Source: Phoronis australis
Lineage: Eukaryota > Phoronida > Phoronidae
Assembly (NCBI GenBank): GCA_002633005.1
Contig: NMRA01000157.1
Coordinates: forward strand, 404,988-468,987
Direction of reading: 5' to 3'
DNA: 64,000 bases
The notes under the pieces were generated by a model, which saw only the letters and a list, made by a program, of their open reading frames with translations, did no database searches and had not been told where the DNA came from. Below, one piece after another: positions 43,760-54,019 of the stretch (position 1 is its first letter; each line of letters opens with the position of its first letter). A program made the translations under genes and the position numbers.

Positions 43760-44745
43760 GTCAATGTAAAATACTAAAATTGTCACTAGAGGAATACAGG
43801 TAGTCAGAATCATCCTAAAGTCGTCATCGTCCGTTGTCAACATCACATAAATACACTTGCTAAATTTAGTAAAGATCCTACAAACGGTTTGGGAGATACA
43901 GCCATGGGCGCAAAAAAAAACTGCCACTAGGAGGTGCCACAATAATCAAAGTCATGGGAAATTCTGCTTCAACAGTCCTCTTCATAGTAAGAACAAACAT
44001 GCCAATTTTCACAATCTTATAGCGGTTTGGTTGATAGAGGGGTGGATGCCAAAAAACAGACTCAAAAACAGTAAAAATGGCCACTGGATGTCGCAAACTA
44101 GGTCGAATCCATCCGAAAACGGGAGGATAGCATCATCGCACTAATAGGTGTCTACATACCAAATTTCATGAAAATCCGTTAAGGACTTGTAAAGATACAG
44201 AGGTAAACGTAAAAAAATAAAATTGCCACTAGGGGACACACTGGTAGGCGGATCCGTCCAAAAGTCATCATCGTCTATTCTAACATAATATAATTACACT
44301 TATTAAATTTCGTAAAGATCCTGCGAATGGTTTAGGAGATACAGCCATAGGCGCAAAAAAACAAAACTGCCACTAGGAGGCGCCACAGTAATCCAAATCG
44401 TCTGAAAATCATCGTCAACCGTCCTCTACATAGTAAGCATATACAAGCCAATTTTCNCCTACATACCAAATTTCATGAAAATCCGTTCAGGACTTTTGAA
44501 GATACAAAGGTAAGCGTAAAAAACTAAAATTGCCACTAGGGGGCACACCGGTAGTCGGATCCGTCCGAAAGTTCGCACATGCCGTCCCATTCATGAATGG
44601 AACATATGTGTCAAATTTCATGAACGTATGTCAAAGGGTTTTGGAGATAAAGCAGCGGACGCCGGACGAATGCCGCCCGGACGGACGGACGGAGATGACG
44701 GCATAATACGTCCACATATAAATATGTGGGCGCATAAAAATCAGT
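43760..44745 (+). repeat. Degenerate tandem array, family R3, block 2 (collapsed at N 44457)
   Basis: Two and a half units like block 1, spaced about 440 bp, at 43778 and 44219. After the single N at 44457 the unit jumps some 200 bp forward in phase, so one unit is probably lost in assembly. It ends like block 1: agcagcggacgccgg, a GGAC-rich stretch, gatgacggcata, and the hairpin cgtccacatat-aa-atatgtgggcg at 44709-44732. Confidence 0.7.
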
Positions 44746-45560
44746 TTATCGGTTTATTGTCCAGAAATGCTATTCCCAGAACTTTGGCCACTAGAATGCA
44801 CTGCAGTGGTTGAATTATTGAAATCCATCCATTGGTTCTCTAGATATCCAGAAGCAGTCTTACCCAAAATGGCTACTAGATGCTGCGGTGATCAAATCCT
44901 CCTGAAAATCAATTAGTGCTGGCACATTGACATCTTATACCTCTACAGCACTCGAAAATAGGAGTAGAAGCTCAGCCACACTCGAGAGGGCACCAAGCCC
45001 ACATCCAGCACTTCATTCGGTACGCCACTTCTTATGAGCTCAAATCCAGAAATATACGATATAAATCTGCCATCTCTTATTTTCCATTGGACATTTTCAC
45101 ATATGTCAAGAGTTGCCTTAGGTAAAGTTTCATTGAAATCCATCAACCGAATCTCTAGATATCATTCACAACATTTGAAAAACCCTGAGCATAACATGGC
45201 CACTAGGAGGTACTACAGTGGTCAAATACACCCCAAAGATGCCAGCACATCGACATACTCTTAACCAAAATGGCCACAGGAGACGCTGTAATGGTCGAAT
45301 CTGCCTAAAAATCAAATAGCGACTCAGCATCAACATCGTTTACTTCTGTATTGAGTTTCAATGGTTCTCTAGATATCCAGAAATATTCCTCACCCAAATA
45401 ACACTTGAAAAGCCCCTTGTCGAGAACAAAAATGGCCACCAGGAAGTCTGCACTTCATTGATGTCATATACCTCAGTGTCAACTTTCACTGAAATTCAAC
45501 CATCAGTTCTCTAGATAATGCACACTTATTAATGTCCTTCCCCAAAAAAACACTGAAAAA
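44746..45560 (+). repeat. Degenerate tandem array, family R4, block 2
   Basis: Repeats of gaaatcca.c.a..ggttctctagatatccagaa followed by caaaatggc.actaga and ggtcgaat/caaatcc. The period is irregular. ORFs are by-products of the repeat. Confidence 0.5.
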
Positions 45561-47176
45561 GACACACTCCCAAATCCATGGATGAGGCAAAATGTAAAAT
45601 AGCTTGCACCGTACTAAGTGATGATGCAAAGCCTTGCACCAAATTTCATCAAAATCTGACAAGGCGTTTTAGAAACAGAGAGGACACCTGTAGAATGACA
45701 AAATGTGATCACACGTATATGGGCGCATGGTTTTTAGCGGAGTTCGTGCCCATGATGGGCCTAACACCCCCCCTAATTTCGAGTTTTCCAATCCAAGCAC
45801 TGTGGACCGTTATGATGAACGCACTATCTGTTTTTCGACTACCTACATTAAAAGTCTCAAAATTTCAAGACACTATGTATAAGACAAGGCTACTCAAAAG
45901 AATGTACTGCAGTGGTGAACAGGCATTCATGCAGCGTACTTCCTGGGCATCCATTTGGACGCCCTAGCACTAATCTAGATGCCCTAGCAAGGACACCCAA
46001 TGTATCATTTGGACGCCCTGTCAATCAGAATTTCTCCTTTGGACACCCACATTGTAAGATTACTAGGGCACCCTAGTTAATGATAGAGAGAAGAGGGGCC
46101 TTTCAACTCAGAAATGAATATACAATGTAAAAAAAAATGTAAACTATTTTCAAATTACTTAGTAGACCTGTCAATCATAAGCATGTGTTTGGTTGCCAGT
46201 GTCTCTGCCATAGACAATATTAGCATCATCTGTGCATTTTTCTTATGTTGGTAACTGCAGCTTTGATGACTCATTGTACATAATATAAAGCTAGTTAAGA
46301 TGATATGATAAACTTTATAACAGCATTTTGCACTCATCATTCAACCAAAATCTGTAATCTGTAATACCTGGTTGGTTGGCTATTTGGCTGTTTTCGTAAA
46401 TTTAGACATAAAAATCTTGATCCACAGTTTGATTAGTAAAAAGATCACTACAAGAGAGCTGTTTTTGTAAACTTACATGTAAAAGCCTTGTTCAACGCAT
46501 TATTTGTAAAAACCTCTCGGTGTGGGGGGGGGTTACTGGTGAATGGTGGTGGGGAGTGGGGGTCATGCGTAGTTGGAATCATGGACGACCTGGAATATTA
46601 GGAATCCCATTTTGGACACCCTATTTTTGAAATCCAGGATAAAGCCCTGGTCGTGAACAGCAAATTCTTGACAAAGATGACGAGTTTAAGAGCTGCACTA
46701 TACTAACTTCACTTTTGGTGAACAAGTAAACCCGCTGCAAACCATAACGATTTACAGCGCAATTGTAGTACTTGTGTTCTGCAATATCGTACCAAGTTTC
46801 AGCTCTGTATGTTGAAAAATGCGGCATCTATGAGCATTTGAATCTGAAACCGTAAACAGAATGGCCGCTACGTCCGCATTTTCGAATCCAATCATGACCA
46901 AAAACAATTAGGGTTCCAGGACTTCCAGATCTACACGTTGTGTGCAAATTCTGTGCAAGTTGGACGAAAATTGTGACCTGTAGAATGCGAAAAAAAACAA
47001 AACAACCACACTTGATGGCAGAACAACATACATGTTGAAGTCCGCCTAGTAAAGATAGAGGTATTCAAAAGTTAAGTCCAACTCATATGCAAATAGTTGA
47101 AAGCCCAGCAAAATAAAAAGTGGTATTTTTTATGTACATCTAATGGCTTGAAAATGAACAAACCGATTAGGCTAAC
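45561..47176. other. No gene recognised
   Basis: It includes decayed array-like phrases to about 46000, a loose repeat of ttggacgcccta/tggacaccca at 45955-46070, G-rich runs near 46525, and otherwise anonymous sequence up to the LTR at 47177. Confidence 0.4.
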
Positions 47177-47330
47177 TGTTTATAGCTAGTGTAGTTTACA
47201 GATACACCGCCAGGTGTCCTTGCAGTTTAGTTCTCCATATGATCAGTGTCGATGTAAGAGTGTTCAGTTTTGTGTTCGTAATTAAACCAGTTGGCAAATG
47301 ATCGGCGTCTCTTTACTCAACTCATTAACA
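47177..47330 (+). repeat. 5' LTR of Gypsy element 2
   Basis: 154 bp, TGTTTATAGC to CTCATTAACA, with TG...CA ends. It aligns with 49315-49468, same length, about 90% alike by eye. Confidence 0.9.
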
Positions 47331-47348
47331 TGGTGGCAGCATGAGGAT
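47331..47348 (+). promoter_or_regulatory. Primer-binding site candidate
   Basis: tggtggcagcatgaggat starts at the first base after the 5' LTR. TGG pairs with the CCA end of a tRNA; the tRNA species cannot be named from here. Confidence 0.6.
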
Positions 47349-48063
47349 CAACTCGGGGAACTTAGTGAAATGCCGATCAAAGTAAGTGCTGCTGAACTTT
47401 GTGAATTTGACTTGTTAATCGGTGACCTCGTGTATCGTGCTATTCAAAATTGCGGAGAGCAGTTTTAGGCTACCGCCAACGATCAGTCTGTCTGAAGTGC
47501 AAATTCAGCAGACAATTTCAAAAAAAGTGGAAACAACAGTTACAAATATATATGCTTGCTAGCGGTGCCACGACAAAACCGAAGTCTGTTCAAGCTGCAA
47601 TTGTGCTCCATTGTGCCAGACCTGAGGTCATTGAAGCGAACGAACATTTCAAATACGCCGTAGATGCTCACAAAGAGGACCCGGTGAAGGTACTAGAACA
47701 GCTGGAACTTTGCTGCGCTCCTAAACAAAACACTGTCATGAAAAACGTTTCGTTTTTGGCAAATCAAATATTAGGAACCATTTGACAAATTTCTGACTGA
47801 AATCCACCCACGGGCAGAATAGTGCGATTTCAGAGATAGCAGCGACAGAATGATCAGAGACAAAATAGTTCTATCCATACCGACCAAGTTACAAGAAAAA
47901 TTGCTCAGAGAAAACAAGTTAACATTGGACCAATGTATTGACTTATGTCGGGCTTTTGATATATCCATTCAGGATGTGGAAAAGATGAGAGTGAAAACAG
48001 ATCAAATTCAGAAAATCACCACTTCTACACCTAAACCACTGGCATGCGCTACTGACTCTTGAT
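47349..48063 (+). pseudogene. Gypsy element 2 gag, frameshifted
   Basis: Two frames make a gag capsid-like region. The first (to 47785) includes FQKKWKQQLQIYMLASGATT, then SVQAAIVLHCARPEVIEANE, and KVLEQLELCCAPKQNTV. After a frameshift the second (47850-48063) includes DRMIRDKIVLSIPTKLQEKL with LRENKLTLDQCIDLCRAFD and VEKMRVKTDQIQK. Capsid would form the particle that carries element RNA. The zinc knuckle expected next is absent because the deletion junction follows. Confidence 0.75.
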
Positions 48064-49091
48064 GTAATCCAAGGATGGCCCAAAACCAATAAAGGTCTTT
48101 TGCAAGCATTAAAACCGTACTTCTGCTTACGGGACACGTTAAGTCATGAGAATGGCATTATCCTCAAAGGAAAACGTATTTTTATACCGAAAGCTTTGCA
48201 TCAATAAATGAAGGATCGTCTACATGCTGCACACTTAGGCTACGACAGCATGCTAAGAAGGGCCCGGAACACTATTTTCTGGCTGGATATGCCCTGTGAG
48301 ATCAAACAGAGCTGTGGATGCTTGAGAAACGTGCCTGACCATGAAAGCCTCAAACCCAAAGGAGATATTGAGACAATCATACAATGGAAATTGTGTACCA
48401 TGGGAAACCATCGGTATAGACTTATTCGACATTATCTTGTTGTTGTCGACTATTCGTCAAACTTCATTGAGGTCGATCTGCTTACATCCTTGACATCTAA
48501 GTTTGTCATAAACGCACGATACGGTGTACCAATACGCATTATGTCTGACCCCGATACATAGTTCACAGCTGATGAATTTCGTCAGTTTGCTACGACCTGG
48601 GAATACACCATGAAATGTCGTTCCCTGGACAGCAACAAGCTAGCGGGAAGGTGAAATCCAGAGTTAAAATCATTAAAACACTCATAAAGAAATGTGTCCA
48701 GGATAGTTCTGACCAATACCTTGCGTTATTGGAACTGCATAATACACCGCGGCAAGAAACCAACCAAAGTCCGGCAGAAATGATGTTCGGTCGACAAACC
48801 AGGTCGATTATTCCATCATTGGGAGTTATGCATGGTGATGGCAAACCCATTGTCGATGTGGGAAAGCAAAGAAAATACCACGACCCTATTAAACGTTCAT
48901 ATAATAAGCATGCCAAGGATTTAAGTGTTCTTGGTTCAGGTGAATCAGTGCGATTTCAGCACCCCAACAGTAAGTATTGGGACAGCGGATTAGTTTCCGA
49001 ACAACTGAAGGATCGCTCGTACCGTATTCGTAGCCAGCTTAGAGCCGATTATGTCCAAAACCGTCGTCGCATCCGATTGGACATTGAGTAA
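48064..49091 (+). pseudogene. Gypsy element 2 integrase, frameshifted
   Basis: It opens with the linker that precedes integrase (HENGIILKGKRIFIPKALHQ and a stop). An H2C2-like finger follows, partly eroded (HAAHLGYDSMLRRAR, CLRNV). The core has VVVDYSSNFIEVDLL with the first aspartate and IMSDPDT where the second is expected. After another frameshift come SGKVKSRVKIIKTLIKKC, HNTPRQETNQSPAEMMFGRQ and a basic C-terminus ending NRRRIRLDIE. Stops at 48202 and 48560 disable it. Confidence 0.8.
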
Positions 49092-49314
49092 ACTCCTACA
49101 GAGCATTTCGAGTGACCGATCGATCTAGGAATTGCTGAAACCCATCCAAGTGAAAACTAGACTACTACGGATGACACCAGTACTCACACCCAACCCTCTA
49201 GACAACAAAAACCACTTCACTTTAAGGACTATGTTAGATATTGAATTTGTTATAAGATTTTCTCGTTTTATGAAAACTGACATTATATGAGTTTTCTTCC
49301 TTTAGCAAAAGGGA

Positions 49315-49468
49315 TGCGTATAGCTAGTATAGTTTATAGATACACCGCCAGGTGTCCTTGCAGTTTTGTTCTCTATATGATCAGTGTTGATGTAAGAGTG
49401 TTCAGTTTTGTGTTCGTAATTGAACTAGTTAGCAAATGATCGGCCTCTCTTTACTCAACTCGTTAACA
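49315..49468 (+). repeat. 3' LTR of Gypsy element 2
   Basis: 154 bp, TGCGTATAGC to CTCGTTAACA, immediately after a purine-rich tract. It pairs with 47177-47330. Confidence 0.9.
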
Positions 49469-50404
49469 CTGACTAACATCACACCTGAAACTTTCATATC
49501 TGAGCCATTGTTTTACACCAATAAATCATCAAAATTCGATGTAAAACCCTTGCCAATACATCGAGTTCATGAACAAAAGTGTTGTTTTATTTTGCTGTTA
49601 CAGATTTATAGATATTTGAAAGTATCGTAGCCCACAATAAAGTTTGGTAGTCGATCGCGGAAATTTGGGGTCTGTTGGGTGATTAAGTCGAATATTCTTA
49701 TTCTTACGTGAAATACAGGCAAGAGAACACAGCTGTGTGTTGTAATTTTGGATTTTTTCAGTTCTAAACACACAAAACGCTCGTTATCCCGGCCAATGGT
49801 TCGGAACCCACATCAGGCCTGTCGCGGCTGGACTGAAGACACCACGAACATGAAATAGCCAAAGTTGGAAACTAAATTTCTAATCACGAAAAGACTACAC
49901 TAGTGAGCTAAAGAAATAACGTGCACGTGATTGTTTTGGTGAATCATCCGCGAAACTGCGAATCTACTTACTCGTGGGGGCCAAGAAGTCAGGTTCCCCT
50001 TCAACAGAACCGTCGATCGACAGATAGATATTCCCCTAATATCTGACCGAGTTATTGTTTCACCACAGCTTTCTGTCAGCAAACACTGAATTAGCATGCA
50101 AACACACGGCCTTGGTGGTGCCAGATCAATTAGCTTTATTGAATCTATTAAAAGCCGGTAACGCAGTCATCTATTCATCGCCAGCTTCTCAAAACATTGG
50201 TTAGGGTGAGAATAAATCATTTTGTGACAAATGTCAACATAGCAACTTGCAATTCCGATTTAGATAAGTTCTCATCCAACGAAAACTTCACAGGTCGATA
50301 GTTAGGTTTCACAGGCTATCAGTTCAAACTGGAATACACTGAGCTAGAAATAGTAGAGGCACCATGAATGTACACAGACAATGGAACATATGGGTAGTTA
50401 CGAA

Positions 50405-50545
50405 AACCGTTTGAATGACTTGTCACGGTGTCAGTGCGCTAACTGCACAATAATGTTAATGACTGACGCTTGCATTTGCTGCCACGAAATTCCCCAAAAC
50501 GCCTACTTGTTGGCGAAATGCCGACCTCAGAAACAGAACGGAGAT
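50405..50545 (+). pseudogene. P2X7 ballast-domain-like fragment 3
   Basis: The plus strand reads RLNDLSRCQCANCTIMLMTD, then ACICCHEIPQNAYLLAKC. C-x-C-x2-C followed after about ten residues by C-x-CC-x-E matches fragment 1 and my memory of the zinc-binding part of the P2X7 cytoplasmic domain. It lies between segments of THAP transposon copy 4, on the opposite strand to its THAP frame, at a place where the other copies have unrelated sequence. It is either a separate insertion or a hitch-hiking exon. About 40 codons only; the frame continues to 50602 through an unrelated element. Confidence 0.55.
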
Positions 50546-50552
50546 GTCTCAC

Positions 50553-52532
50553 ACAGGCATATACTTAGGTTTCTAAATCCCGCTCGCCGGCTGGCCAAGT
50601 GAGCCAGAAAATCTACTCGCCAAGTCCAAAGTTCAGTCGCCCGGCCGTTTTGCGTCGGTCACCACAAACTTGCAGCCAACATCAGTAAAAATGATCATTT
50701 CGTGCGTTGATGTCACCATCTATTGGGGCGAGTGTCATTTTTAGAAAATGCTGAATTCCTACTAAGAAACTTTCGCCGTCGATGGATTCCCAGCAACGCA
50801 ACACGTAGCCCTGCTATGCGCCGATGTGAGACAAACACTGACCAGATAAAACCTGACACAAAATTAGTATCATTAAAAACTACACTCTTCCTTGGGTACA
50901 CAAAATTATTTACCGTTGTTGGAATAATTGGTGTTCTCACCATTATTTTGGAGCTTAACGCCATGAAATATTGCATCACCCATTAGCCAGTTTCTCCCAA
51001 GAGATGCTGTAAAACCTTAGGAAATGGTGCATGCGCGTGTCAGGAGCGTACTGTTTTCAAAACAATGACATATCTTTCCTTGTTATAAAAGGCGGGGAAT
51101 GACCCAAAAAATGACGTTTATTACATTGTTCTTCAATTAAACAGCTGTAACGGGTAAGGTGAGTGGCAGTTAACACCTAGATTTTGCATGCACCCAGGCT
51201 GGTTTTTAGCTCTACATGTTCATACTCGTTTCATGGAGAGGTGACGAGCAGAACTACCTGGGTTGTGGGCAATTTCACAGACTGTCGGAGCCCAACACAG
51301 TGGTACCTAACTGTATTTTGACAATAGTCTTCCTACATCTAGCTCAGGCTGGCTATGCAGACGATGCGTCATCCAACACAGTAACTAAGTTTTTGTTGCA
51401 CGCCCAATGCTGTAGTGGGGCGATGGCGCACGTAATCACAGCCAACCACCTTTTGGCATTTGAACGTAGTGCCTACACACCATAAGCTACGGTCAGTGCT
51501 CATCAAAGTGATACAGTGGGTTTTGCGTGCCTACTTACCTCAAATTTTACCACTACAGCACTGTGCACACCATCTTCTGCGTCTTGAAGTCAGGCCCGCC
51601 CTTTCTGCCAATCAGATTCAAAATCTCACCTTCACTTCTTTTCCTTATATTTACTTTTTTCGCCGCAGTTTGCTTAGAAGGACCGACTTCCCCAAAAAAC
51701 TCCATTATGTTACACTTGACAAATGAAAATGAGAACATCCAAGACGATAGCACGTGCACAAGTCAATGTGCATATTGCGATTCTGACTTGTGTGTGGACT
51801 AGAACAGTTTTCAAGCGATGGGAATAATATTCATTGTCTTGCCAGTGTCCAAACCAAGAAATGCTGTGCTGTTGGACTACTGCTAAATCATATGGCTGGA
51901 CCAAAATACCGAAAAAAAACTTTGTGCTTGGATATCTCATGGCCGCACCAAATACACTCTATACATAAATGATCCATCTAGCTAAAAATTCAGATATTTT
52001 ATTTTGCTAATAAAGATAACAAGGACAAGCACTTTAATTTTTGTGCTTTCAGTGTTATTATTTAACAAATAATCTTTGCTCAAGTTACACTGTACAATAA
52101 GAAGTCAGTCCCAAGAAATATGGTATTTCACTTGCTGTGAGCACATGGACCAGTCTGACGCCTTCCCCTTTTCCTTCATTTGGGACTAGTCCAACTTTGT
52201 GCAGCTGGGACCCACCATGCATCGCACTCACTGTGACCTTTTGTCTAGACGAATCGCATAACGGTTAACATCTACTGACAAGGTAAGAGCACAATGCGCC
52301 AATGTTTTTAACTGCCGGAGCATCGACATGCGGACCAAACTTATACTTAAATTCATGATAAAAACAGCACAGGGAGAAGAAAATTTATTCATTTTCATGT
52401 GGGAAACGATAGAGTGCTTTTGCACTCTGAAAATTCGCTCGCCACCTGGGCGACTGGCAAGTGAACTTCTACTCACCCAGCACCATTTTTACTCGCATAT
52501 GGGACTGGGCGAGTGGCTAAGTATATCCCTGC
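50553..52532. mobile_element. CAGGGATATACTTAG-ended TIR element
   Basis: Left end ACAGGCATATACTTAGG, right end (reverse complement) GCAGGGATATACTTAGCC, then related cgcccagt/ctcgcc phrases further in. CAC directly flanks both sides (50550-50552 and 52533-52535), and the interrupted THAP sequence becomes contiguous if one copy is removed. ORFs inside (for example 50723-50986 with a hydrophobic tail, 51216-51485) are not recognisable. A piece of the same family lies inverted at 63115-63290. Confidence 0.65.
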
Positions 52533-52535
52533 CAC

Positions 52536-52720
52536 GGCCTCATACTTGGTATTAGCGGCGTACTTTTCATTCTTCACTGCCGCGAGCCACTTCTGAAGCA
52601 TTTTGGGCTCTCAAAGAAATCGAAAGAACGACATACCCGCTTTCCTTGCAGCTTCATAGTTCGCACAACCGGGAACGATACACCACACCATAGCGACACT
52701 CACTCTGCAGAACAACCACT
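52536..52720 (-). pseudogene. THAP domain of transposon copy 4 (frameshifted, split)
   Basis: The minus strand gives MVWCIVPGCANYEAARKAGM, SFFRF, then after a one-base shift ESPKMLQKWLAAVKNEKYAA followed by NTKYEAV. C-x4-C, F-x-F and W of the THAP finger are clear. The C-x2-H half lies beyond the inserted element and is eroded. This is the best-preserved N-terminus of the family and suggests an ATG start two residues before the first cysteine. Confidence 0.7.
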
Positions 52721-52877
52721 GACGTTGCTGCGTTGTTTACTCACCTTCCTCACAGGTTAACGCGACACCTCTTGGCGAGGTAAGATCAACCGTATACGAG
52801 GTGATGTGAATATAGACAGATTAAAACGGTAAAAAGATTAATTAAATCGGGTGGCATTCATTCTCCTTTAAACTTAC

Positions 52878-53171
52878 CTGTATGGTGAAACATGTCGATA
52901 TTCATTGTCAGCACATTTCTGTAATTTAAGTTCATTCAACAGCTGACACAGGTTTGAACAAGATAGCAGTTCTGTCAACAAAGATTCTCTCTTGCATTCG
53001 TGGATTAATTTGTAAAGCTGTCTTGGTTGTTTAACTTCACTTAAACTCTTTCCAGGGAAAATGTCAGCACACAAAAAAACCATTTTTTTCAAATCATCGT
53101 CCAAAATGTGCTCCTGCAATGTCCACTCAATTGGGTCTGCTTCTTCATAAATGGGCCTGAATGCCATATTC
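52878..53171 (-). CDS. Death effector domain exon (DED exon A), with start codon
   Basis: The exon follows an acceptor (catactatttcag) and ends at a strong donor (CATACAG then gtaagtt). Translation from the ATG at 53167 gives about 97 residues: MAFRPIYEEADPIEWTL, then DDDLKKMVFLCADIFPGKSL with SEVKQPRQLYKLIHECKR, then LLTELLSCSNLCQLLNELKL. The order D-L-K-x-x-x-F-L-C ... LY-K-L ... L-L-x-E-L-L ... L-L-N-E-L follows the helices of DEDs such as those in FADD and caspase-8. DEDs build death-inducing complexes by homotypic binding. The split final codon (AG|G) fits exon B at 19963, pointing to one tandem-DED gene. The upstream frame to 53425 lies 5' of the acceptor and is not part of the exon. 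Confidence 0.7.
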
Positions 53172-53242
53172 CTGAAATAGTATGAAAAGCTTTTACTAAA
53201 GACGTGAAAAAATATCCCCAATCTAAAACAATAGCAACAACG

Positions 53243-53508
53243 AGAGCGCTCGGAGGAGCGACACTTGGCGAAATTACGCGAAAACAGGACGATGGGGAAG
53301 ACGACGACGACGATCATGACAATGAAGGCGGAGATTATGAACAACACGATAACATTCATGTAACTAGTGAACAAATCAGTAAGAAGTACCCTGCAGTGTT
53401 GTTCACGCACCCGGTAAACTGGCAACAGAGCGAGAGCGCTTGGAGGAGCAACACTTGGCGAAATTACGTGAAAACAGGACGATGGGGAGGACGACCACGA
53501 CGATCATG
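53243..53508 (+). repeat. Duplicated segment of about 75 bp
   Basis: gagagcgctcggaggagc through gacgatggggaagacgac at about 53244-53315 recurs at 53433-53508 (gagagcgcttggaggagc ... gacgatggggaggacgac) with few changes, separated by 120 bp. One frame is charged (ERLEEQHLAKLRENR), so it may come from an old coding exon, but I see no splice evidence. Confidence 0.7.
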
Positions 53509-53515
53509 AGGACTA

Positions 53516-53728
53516 GTGAGAAATGAAAAATATCTTACGAAAGCCCATTTAAAACTCTATCGAACTGTACAGATTTCTGATCCGTTAATACACACGGCAA
53601 GAAAATCCCGGCACACAAAACTATTTGTAAAAAATGCAAAATTTGACAATTTTCTCCCCAAAATAACCAGTTCCCTGCAAGAGCTAGAAAAAGCCCAACT
53701 ACCAGGGCTCGACATAACGAGCTGCAGG
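53516..53728 (+). other. Unassigned open frame
   Basis: A 74-codon frame, LKLYRTVQISDPLIHTAR ... DNFLPKITSSLQELEKAQ, has protein-like composition, but I recognise no family and no splice sites. Its last residues run into the repeat at 53729. Confidence 0.2.
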
Positions 53729-53835
53729 TCGCATTTGTGACCTGAAATTTGGAAATGCGAGCTGAGATTTTTGTCAGCTCGTATCAAGTCGCAAAATGCG
53801 ACCTGGAATTTCCAACGAATGCGAGCTGAGTTTTT
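53729..53835 (+). repeat. Two diverged tandem units of about 55-60 bp
   Basis: gtcgcatttgtgacctgaaatttgg ... gcgagctgagatttt is followed by gtcgcaaaatgcgacctggaatttcc ... gcgagctgagttttt. Each unit contains the near-palindrome gtcgca..tgcgac. Preceded by ccagggctcgacataacg, reminiscent of a DNA-element end. Confidence 0.55.
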
Positions 53836-54019
53836 ACACTTCTCAACAGATGCCTGGCAAATACAAAGCAGCTCTTGGTAATCCGATCGTTATTTGGTTG
53901 TTGCCAAATCCAAGTTCAAAAGAACACTATCCAAGAACAGCCCTACGGATGACTTGTAAGCAAGTCGCGTGAACATGGGATATGCAGAATCGATCTTTGA
54001 CGCGTTTCATTGGCTAACA

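Larger units (their letters stand above)
47177..49468 (+). mobile_element. Ty3/Gypsy element 2: LTR-flanked internal-deletion derivative
   Basis: A 2.3-kb element with 154-bp LTRs at both ends, a TGG-starting primer-binding site and a purine-rich tract before the 3' LTR (agcaaaagggatg). Flanking 5-mers ctaac and ctgac agree at four of five positions. Inside are a gag part and an integrase part; the protease, RT and RNase H (usually some 2.5 kb) are missing at a junction near 48060. It would depend on a full-length relative for movement. Confidence 0.85.
49505..52870 (-). mobile_element. THAP-domain TIR transposon, copy 4 (inverted, interrupted)
   Basis: The left TIR (minus strand TAAAGGAGAATGAATGCCACCC, four extra bases) is at 52849-52870. 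The THAP start is at 52720-52536, the middle from 50400 down, and the distal part (including cgatctac ttactcgt and aataaatcatcaaaa.ttcgatgtaaaa) reaches about 49505. The right TIR is missing. A 1980-bp element (50553-52532) splits it within the THAP domain. Its outer end lies 7 bp inside the intron from the donor of DED exon A, so it inserted directly next to a host splice site without removing it. Confidence 0.75.

Noticed and set aside
40892-44096. A series of similar minus-strand ORFs (40892-41086, 41304-41507, 43526-43942, 43878-44096) sharing VAIFTVFESVF-like peptides
   Set aside because: Their similarity follows from the R3 repeat unit. Frames are interrupted differently in each unit, and there are no start, splice or domain signals.
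40560-45560. CRISPR-like interpretation of the regularly repeated array
   Set aside because: The units are about 400 bp and degenerate, with no short identical repeats and unique spacers, and the genome is eukaryotic.
50723-50986. ORF with a hydrophobic C-terminal stretch inside the CAGGGATATAC element
   Set aside because: No recognisable family, no support from the second copy of the element, and composition expected of AT-rich DNA.
52879-53425. Full 183-codon ORF as one protein including a hydrophobic N-terminal segment
   Set aside because: A good splice acceptor lies at 53172, and the upstream part is low-complexity and antisense to the duplicated segment. The DED begins only after the acceptor.
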